DNA of 48,254 nucleotides, from positions 1-48,254 of the forward strand of contig NZ_BMOM01000024.1 in NCBI RefSeq assembly GCF_014647075.1. Direction: 5' to 3'. Numbering within the stretch: position 1 is the first letter of the stretch; each line of letters opens with the position of its first letter. Positions 44,057 through 48,254 of the stretch are shown piece by piece. The position numbers were made by a program, and so were the translations under genes. Source of the stretch: Deinococcus aerophilus (GTDB taxonomy: Bacteria > Deinococcota > Deinococci > Deinococcales > Deinococcaceae). The notes under the pieces were generated by a model. That model searched no databases. It was given only the letters and a program-made list of their open reading frames with translations, and was not told where the DNA came from.

Positions 44057-44374
44057 CCCCCATTCGCAACGGTATTTCCCCCCATTCGCAACGGTATTTT
44101 TTCGGCTTTTCCCCCCATTCATGACGGTAGCCGTCTCTGCTTTCCCCCCATTCATAACGGCCTCTTCCCCCCATTCATAACGGTAGGCATCCCCCCATTC
44201 ATAACGGGGAGAGGGCCGCGTTCCCCCCATTCATAACGGCAGACCTGCCCGCGTTCCCCCCATTCATAACGGCCCCTGACCGTACAGAAGAAAAGGCCCG
44301 CTGGGAGCGCCTTCTTACCGTAAATGCCCCATTTGTAACGGGGAGACCCCACACTGTCCCCCCATTCATAACGG
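44057..44374 (+). repeat. Ten iterons of a plasmid replication origin
   Basis: Direct repeats of CCCCCATTCATAACGG start at 44057, 44079, 44112, 44145, 44168, 44192, 44224, 44257, 44326 and 44359. Copies 1-2 have CGC for CAT in the middle, copy 3 has one change, and copy 9 (GCCCCATTTGTAACGG) is the most divergent. Spacings are 22-24 or 32-33 bp (one gap of 69), close to whole turns of the helix, so bound RepA molecules would face the same side. The block ends 50 bp before repA. Confidence 0.93.
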
Positions 44375-44424
44375 CGTGGCGGGTTGGACGCCAGGCGGGT
44401 AGACTGGGGCCCTTCGGAGGGCAC

Positions 44425-45744
44425 GTGTCCAACCAACCCGACCAGGAAGTGGTGCTGCGCGAGGACCTGAACGTCGGGCAGCTGGGCCTGATCTCCATTC
44501 AACGCAAGATCGCCCCGGACTACACATCCTGGCAGGTGGCCTTCGAACGGGCTGGAATTCCCAGCGAGATCGAATGCAACGGGGCCCAGAAATACGGGGT
44601 GCCGCACGGCATCGACAACGACTCGTACCTGGCCCTGCAGGAGCTCTACATCGAACAGGGGTGCCCTGAGGACGGGCGCGTCGGCTTCACGATGTACCGG
44701 TTGCTGCAGATGTGCGGGCTGGACGACAGCGGCGCCAACCGCCGCATGATGCGGCAGAGTCTGGAGCGCCTGAGCGCGACTCAGTACTGGATCAGCGGAG
44801 CGTGGCGCAGCCATGAGGACGACGACTGGGTGACGGCCGGCTTTCGGCTGATCGAGAAGCTGGTGTTCACGCGGGCGCGCAAGGACACGGAGGGAGCCAA
44901 GCTGATCACGGTGACGTTGCCGCGTGAACTGACCCGCAACATCCGCAACGGCTACTTCAAGCCGGTGAGCACGGCGCTACTGCGCCAGCTGGGCCAGCCT
45001 GCCCGCGCCGCCTACCGGGTACTGGACGCCCTGCGGCATGACCCGGTGGAACCTCAGTCGCGCACCGTCAGCCTGCAGATTTCGCTGATGGACCTCGCAC
45101 AGCGCTGCGGGATCGCCAGCGACAAGCCCGACAAGATCAGGCGCACGCTCGATCCGATTCATCAGGACCTGCTCGCGACCGGCTACCTGCATGAGGTGCA
45201 GGTCACGGGCCGCGGGCGCAAGCAGATGGTGAGCTACCAGTTCGGACAACCGCTGGCTGAGCCGGAGGCCGAACTGGTGGACCTGCTCGTCGGCCTGAAG
45301 GTTCCGGTGGTGGCGGCCAGGAAACTGGCGCTCGACTACCCGCAGAATGTCCGGGACGGCGTGGCGCAGGCCCGGGCCATCCTGGCCCGCGGGTACCGGC
45401 CGCACAATGACGTCGGCTTCGTGCTGGACGTCGTGCGTTCTTACGGCAACGGCAAGTATGCCTGGCCAGAGGGTGCCCGGCTGCTCCGGTTGCTCGAAGC
45501 GGCCCCTGCGCGCCCGCGTCCACCGCAGCCCGAGATGCCCGAGGCCCCCCCATCCAGCGAGGATCTGGCCCGCACGCTCGCCTTTTTGCTGAAGGCGGAA
45601 GGCCTGCGCCGCGAGGATCTGGCCCGCCTGCCGCTGACCACGCTGCAGGACGTTCGTGGACGCGTGCTGGGGCGCTCGCCGGAGGACCGGGCACAGGCGG
45701 TTGCCGAACTGCGGACACTGCTGGCTGCCGCGGCGGGTACCTGA
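44425..45744 (+). CDS. repA: Plasmid replication initiator RepA-like protein
   Basis: 439 aa beginning at GTG 44425 with GGAGG 6 nt upstream and a TAGACT -10 candidate at 44400-44405. The N-terminal ~270 residues are the initiator domain found in Deinococcus megaplasmids (GVPHGIDNDSYLALQELYIEQGCPEDGRVGFTMYRLLQMCGL, then LSATQYWISGAWR and SVTALLRQLG-like winged-helix segments). The C-terminal third is a variable helical region with a Pro-rich linker (ARPRPPQPEMPEAPPSSED). It should bind the iterons just upstream to start replication and repress itself, since the last iteron lies between the origin and its start. Confidence 0.88.
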   Translation: MSNQPDQEVVLREDLNVGQLGLISIQRKIAPDYTSWQVAFERAGIPSEIECNGAQKYGVPHGIDNDSYLALQELYIEQGCPEDGRVGFTMYRLLQMCGLDDSGANRRMMRQSLERLSATQYWISGAWRSHEDDDWVTAGFRLIEKLVFTRARKDTEGAKLITVTLPRELTRNIRNGYFKPVSTALLRQLGQPARAAYRVLDALRHDPVEPQSRTVSLQISLMDLAQRCGIASDKPDKIRRTLDPIHQDLLATGYLHEVQVTGRGRKQMVSYQFGQPLAEPEAELVDLLVGLKVPVVAARKLALDYPQNVRDGVAQARAILARGYRPHNDVGFVLDVVRSYGNGKYAWPEGARLLRLLEAAPARPRPPQPEMPEAPPSSEDLARTLAFLLKAEGLRREDLARLPLTTLQDVRGRVLGRSPEDRAQAVAELRTLLAAAAGT

Positions 45745-45780
45745 GGAAGTTTTATCGACAGGGCGTCCATCCTGCCGGGG

Positions 45781-45786
45781 TAGCAT
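45781..45786 (+). promoter_or_regulatory. Leaderless-type -10 box of parA
   Basis: TAGCAT ends 6 nt before the parA ATG at 45793, again the TANNNT leaderless spacing, and no ribosome site is present. TCGACA at 45755-45760 could be a -35 but the 20-nt spacing is long. It implies that parAB has its own promoter in the 48-bp gap after repA. Confidence 0.5.
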
Positions 45787-45792
45787 GGGGCA

Positions 45793-46602
45793 ATGAAGGT
45801 GATCACGTTCTTCAACCATGCCGGGGGGGTAGGAAAATCCAGCTCTGCCCGGGACATCGGCTACACGTTGGGGCAGCTGGGTCACCGTGTCCTGTTGATC
45901 GACGCCGATCCCCAGGCGAACCTGACTGACTGGCTGGGCGTGCGTGCAGTGGAGGAGGAACAGGGAGCCCGGGAGATCGAGCTCGACGATACGCTCTATC
46001 CGGCGGTGCTGGGAGACGACGACGCCGAACTGCGTCTTCCGTCCCCGATTACCGTGCATGGCGTGGACCTGATTCCCGGCCACCTCGACGTGGCGACCAT
46101 CGAGCCACTGCTGCCGGGACAGCTGATGGGCGTGATGCGGCTCAAAGAAGCCCTGCGGCCGCTGGTGGACCGCTACGACTTCGTGTTGATCGATCCTCCG
46201 CCTAGCCTGGGCCAGCTGAGCGCCCTGTCCGTCATCGCGGCGCAGCACGTGGTCGTGCCGGTCCCGGCCAGCGGAAAAGGTCTCAAGGGGCTGCAGACGG
46301 TGGTCCAGATGCTGGGCCGCTTTCGCAAGGCCAACCCGAGCCTGAACCTCGCCCTGATCCTGGTGACCCAGTACAACGACACGACCAACCACAGCCGGGA
46401 GAGTCTGGCGCAGCTGCGCGCGCAGTTCGGGCACCTGGCTCCGGTCAGCGCGCCCCTCACCTACCGGCCGGCGCTGTATCCCGACTCGCAGCTGCACGGC
46501 GAGCCGCTGCCAGCTTTCGCGCGCAGGAGTGCCGCGGCGGCCGAGATCGGTGCGGTTACGGCGCAACTGCTGGACGTGCTGGGGGTGGAGCAGCGTGCCT
46601 AG
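45793..46602 (+). CDS. parA: ParA partition ATPase
   Basis: 269 aa. A Walker-type ATPase that moves ParB-bound plasmid copies apart on the nucleoid. The deviant Walker A FNHAGGVGKSSSA (Lys15) with its signature near GGVGK, LLIDADPQANLTDWLG, and Walker B FVLIDPPPSLG are all present. It lacks the long N-terminal helix-turn-helix of P1-type ParA, so it belongs to the short, Soj-like group. Its stop overlaps the parB start by 8 nt. Confidence 0.94.
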   Translation: MKVITFFNHAGGVGKSSSARDIGYTLGQLGHRVLLIDADPQANLTDWLGVRAVEEEQGAREIELDDTLYPAVLGDDDAELRLPSPITVHGVDLIPGHLDVATIEPLLPGQLMGVMRLKEALRPLVDRYDFVLIDPPPSLGQLSALSVIAAQHVVVPVPASGKGLKGLQTVVQMLGRFRKANPSLNLALILVTQYNDTTNHSRESLAQLRAQFGHLAPVSAPLTYRPALYPDSQLHGEPLPAFARRSAAAAEIGAVTAQLLDVLGVEQRA

Positions 46603-47479
46603 GGCCAAGCCGAGCCGCGCCGACGCGTTCGGATCTCTGCTGGGGACCGCGAAGCCGGAGCTGGCGTCACCCGGCCCGAGCGCGGTGGCGCTGGATCAGA
46701 TCCGGGTCCGGGCCCGGCAGCCCCGGCGCCACTTCGACGAGGGCTCGCTGGCGTCCCTGGCCCAAAGCATCCGTGAACAGGGAGTGCTGCAACCGGTGCT
46801 GCTGCGGCAGACGGACCGGGACTATGAGCTGATCGCCGGAGAACGCCGCGTGCGTGCCGCCCGCCTGGCAGGGCTGAGCGAGGTGCCGGCGGTGGTCCGG
46901 GATGCCAGCGATGAAGAGGCCGACGTCCTGGCTGCCCTGGAGAACCTACAGCGCGAGGATCTGAACCCGCTGGACGAGGTAGAGGCGACCCTGACCATCG
47001 TCGCCCGGGAGTTGTGCGTCCCCGTGGATGAGGTGGTGCCTCTGCTGCACGCGCAGCGCCGAACACCTGATCCGCAGACGGTGACCCGGCTGGATGGGGT
47101 GTTTGCCCGGCTGGGGCGGGGTACTTGGCGCTCCTTTGCGACCAACAAGGCCGGTGTCCTGCGCTTTCCTCCGGAGTTGCTCGAGCTGATGCGCCAGGGA
47201 AGCCTGGAGTACACCCGGGCGGCTGCGCTGTCGCGGGTCAAGGACGACGCGCTGCGCGCTGAACTGATTTGCCGTACGCTCGAGGAGAACCTGAGCGTCC
47301 GTGAGATCGCGTCCGCGGCGAAGCCGCCACCCACCGAGGCCACCCAACTGCGGCGTGTGCGTGACCTGCTCGACGAGCGTCAGGTAGCACGGCTGGGCGT
47401 GCGTGAGCGCAAGCGGATTCACACGCTGCTTGATGAGTTGGAGACCATCCTGAACGGAGCACAGGGGCAGCGCTCTTAA
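46595..47479 (+). CDS. parB: ParB partition protein
   Basis: 294 aa from GTG 46595, inside the end of parA; the longer frame from 46529 is not needed. The N-terminal ParB/Srx domain shows LDQIRVRARQPRRHFDEGSLASLAQSIREQGVLQPVLLR, YELIAGERRVRAARLAGL (the CTPase-type GERR motif) and ENLQREDLNPLDEVEA. A helix-turn-helix region follows, then a helical C-terminus. It should bind a centromere site near this operon and pair with ParA. The stop codon lies within an 18-bp palindrome. Confidence 0.93.
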   Translation: MPRAKPSRADAFGSLLGTAKPELASPGPSAVALDQIRVRARQPRRHFDEGSLASLAQSIREQGVLQPVLLRQTDRDYELIAGERRVRAARLAGLSEVPAVVRDASDEEADVLAALENLQREDLNPLDEVEATLTIVARELCVPVDEVVPLLHAQRRTPDPQTVTRLDGVFARLGRGTWRSFATNKAGVLRFPPELLELMRQGSLEYTRAAALSRVKDDALRAELICRTLEENLSVREIASAAKPPPTEATQLRRVRDLLDERQVARLGVRERKRIHTLLDELETILNGAQGQRS

Positions 47480-47489
47480 CGTTAAGAGC
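47472..47489. repeat. 18-bp perfect palindrome at the parB stop (candidate centromere site)
   Basis: GCTCTTAACGTTAAGAGC is exactly self-complementary and spans the parB TAA (47477-47479). It is not the common parS sequence, but partition operons often carry their binding site next to parB. It could instead be a weak terminator, though no T-run follows. Only one copy was noticed. Confidence 0.5.
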
Positions 47490-47602
47490 AGGCGCTCTGT
47501 ACCGGACCACTTCATTTCAAGCGGTGCTTGGTGGGTCCGGGCAACTTAACCTCTGCGAGGCGGTCGTGGCGAGTTGATGGCGTCCGGACAGCGGGGGCCC
47601 CG

Positions 47603-47641
47603 GACGGGCAGGTGGCCTGAGCTTCAGGCCACCTGCCCGTC
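47603..47641. terminator. 18-bp perfect hairpin after parB
   Basis: 47603-47620 is fully complementary to 47624-47641 with a 3-nt loop; CCGTTTCCT follows on the plus strand. It is strong enough to end the parAB transcript and also borders the decayed IS6-like element. The T-content after the stem is modest, so bidirectional termination is likely but not certain. Confidence 0.65.
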
Positions 47642-47649
47642 CCGTTTCC

Positions 47650-48231
47650 TGTCCCGTCTGGAAGGCAGCCGATTGGGAGCGGGCAGGGCGGTAGAGATTC
47701 GTGATCCAGGCGTGCCGGTCGAGCAAGCACTGCGCCCCTCGTCGTGAGCGGAACCCTCGCTGCTGCCATTCCGGCCGTCGAGTCGGTCGGTGAGACTGCT
47801 CAGTCAGGGTGTTGCAGCACGCCGTGGAGCACGTCCAGGCCACGCAGTGCAGTTCCAGAGCTTGTCGGTATGGATCATCTCCGGCACGTCGTGTTCCCCC
47901 AGCAGGCAGTGAAAGAACGATGTGGCGGCCTCGGTATCGCGGTGTTCTTGAAGGAAGATTTCCAGTACGGCACCACGTTAATTCACCGCCCGCCGTAGCC
48001 AGTGTTTGCTCCCACTGACATCCACGTGGCGTAACGTCGAGGTGCCATCGAGAACGCCGGAGGGGTTCCCGATGACGCAGGTCCTGGATGAAGAAGTTGG
48101 TGACCTTGATGCACCAGGCCCAGATGGATGTGACGACGGTCCCCGTTCCAACAGCAGTTCTTCGACATCCCGGGTAGTGCTCCAGAAATCCCGACAGAAA
48201 ATCCCCAACCCGTTGAGAGGGTAGGGCACAC
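47650..48231 (-). pseudogene. Decayed IS6-like transposase
   Basis: On the minus strand, pieces of an IS6/IS240-type transposase appear in changing frames: YPLNGLGIFCRDFWSTTRDVEELLLERG near the start, a middle with HVDVSGSKHWLRRAVN, a stop, then AVLEIFLQEHRDTEAATSFFHCLLGEHDVPEMIHTDKLW, and a C-terminal piece EQSHRPTRRPEWQQRGFRSRRGAQCLLDRHAWITNLYRPARS. Frameshifts, an internal TAA and missing sequence after the second acidic residue show that it is inactive. The window ends just upstream of its beginning, so the right boundary is approximate. Confidence 0.7.
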
Positions 48232-48254
48232 TGGAGGGAACGTATGGGAAAGCA

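Noticed and set aside
44977..46608. 543-codon minus-strand frame
   Set aside because: Antisense shadow of repA and parA; it crosses two unrelated genes and the gap between them.
47512..47843. Small minus-strand frames as independent genes
   Set aside because: They are fragments of the decayed IS6-like transposase and the adjacent hairpin.

Overview
The window looks like part of a large plasmid or secondary replicon of a Deinococcus-type bacterium. The reasons are high G+C coding sequence, an iteron-RepA-ParA-ParB module, several TANNNT -10 boxes placed only 6-7 nt before start codons (leaderless transcripts, a known Deinococcus habit), and insertion sequences of the IS3, IS4 and IS6 kinds. 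The genus is inferred from these traits and from overall protein character; no rRNA gene is present to confirm it. No tRNA or rRNA was seen.

Layout. 1-1.45 kb: an IS3-family element with a broken orfA. 1.5-9.25 kb (minus strand): an operon led by an IclR regulator, then a peptide-type ABC binding protein, two permeases, a glutamine-amidotransferase-like protein, an M19 dipeptidase and an S33 prolyl aminopeptidase. It reads as peptide import plus hydrolysis, without its own ABC ATPase. 9.4-10.57 kb: an IS4-family element with 17-bp perfect terminal repeats. 10.7-12.45 kb (minus): a lipoprotein related to cholesterol-dependent cytolysins, ending in a CxxCH motif, with a clear terminator. Divergent from it, 12.77-15.6 kb (plus), is a MalT/BTAD-type ATPase activator, followed by two small genes. 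16.9-17.6 kb: a serine recombinase. 17.9-22.8 kb (minus): a two-gene operon of an 1175-aa transthyretin-like/coiled-coil protein and a 479-aa protein with a proline-rich linker and a possible nuclease-like C-terminus. This is the best candidate for an undescribed system.

23.46-26.55 kb is a CRISPR array of 44 repeats and 43 spacers. 26.7-34.7 kb (minus) is a complete type I-C set in the order cas3-cas5c-cas8c-cas7-cas4-cas1-cas2, with the leader between cas2 and the array. 35.0-42.7 kb (plus) is a tightly overlapping replication cluster: a helix-turn-helix replication protein, zinc ribbon, DnaC-like ATPase, DnaB-like helicase, deaminase, SLOG-like protein, small unknowns including a tandem paralogue pair, and a CHC2/TOPRIM primase. 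43.0-43.6 kb (minus) is a DUF433/DUF5615 toxin-antitoxin pair. 44.06-47.5 kb holds ten iterons, RepA, ParA and ParB. 47.6-48.25 kb carries a long hairpin and a decayed IS6-like transposase.

Together the genes describe a self-replicating, actively partitioned replicon with adaptive immunity, a toxin-antitoxin module, a pore-forming-toxin-like protein under a dedicated activator, and a possible toxin island next to a site-specific recombinase.
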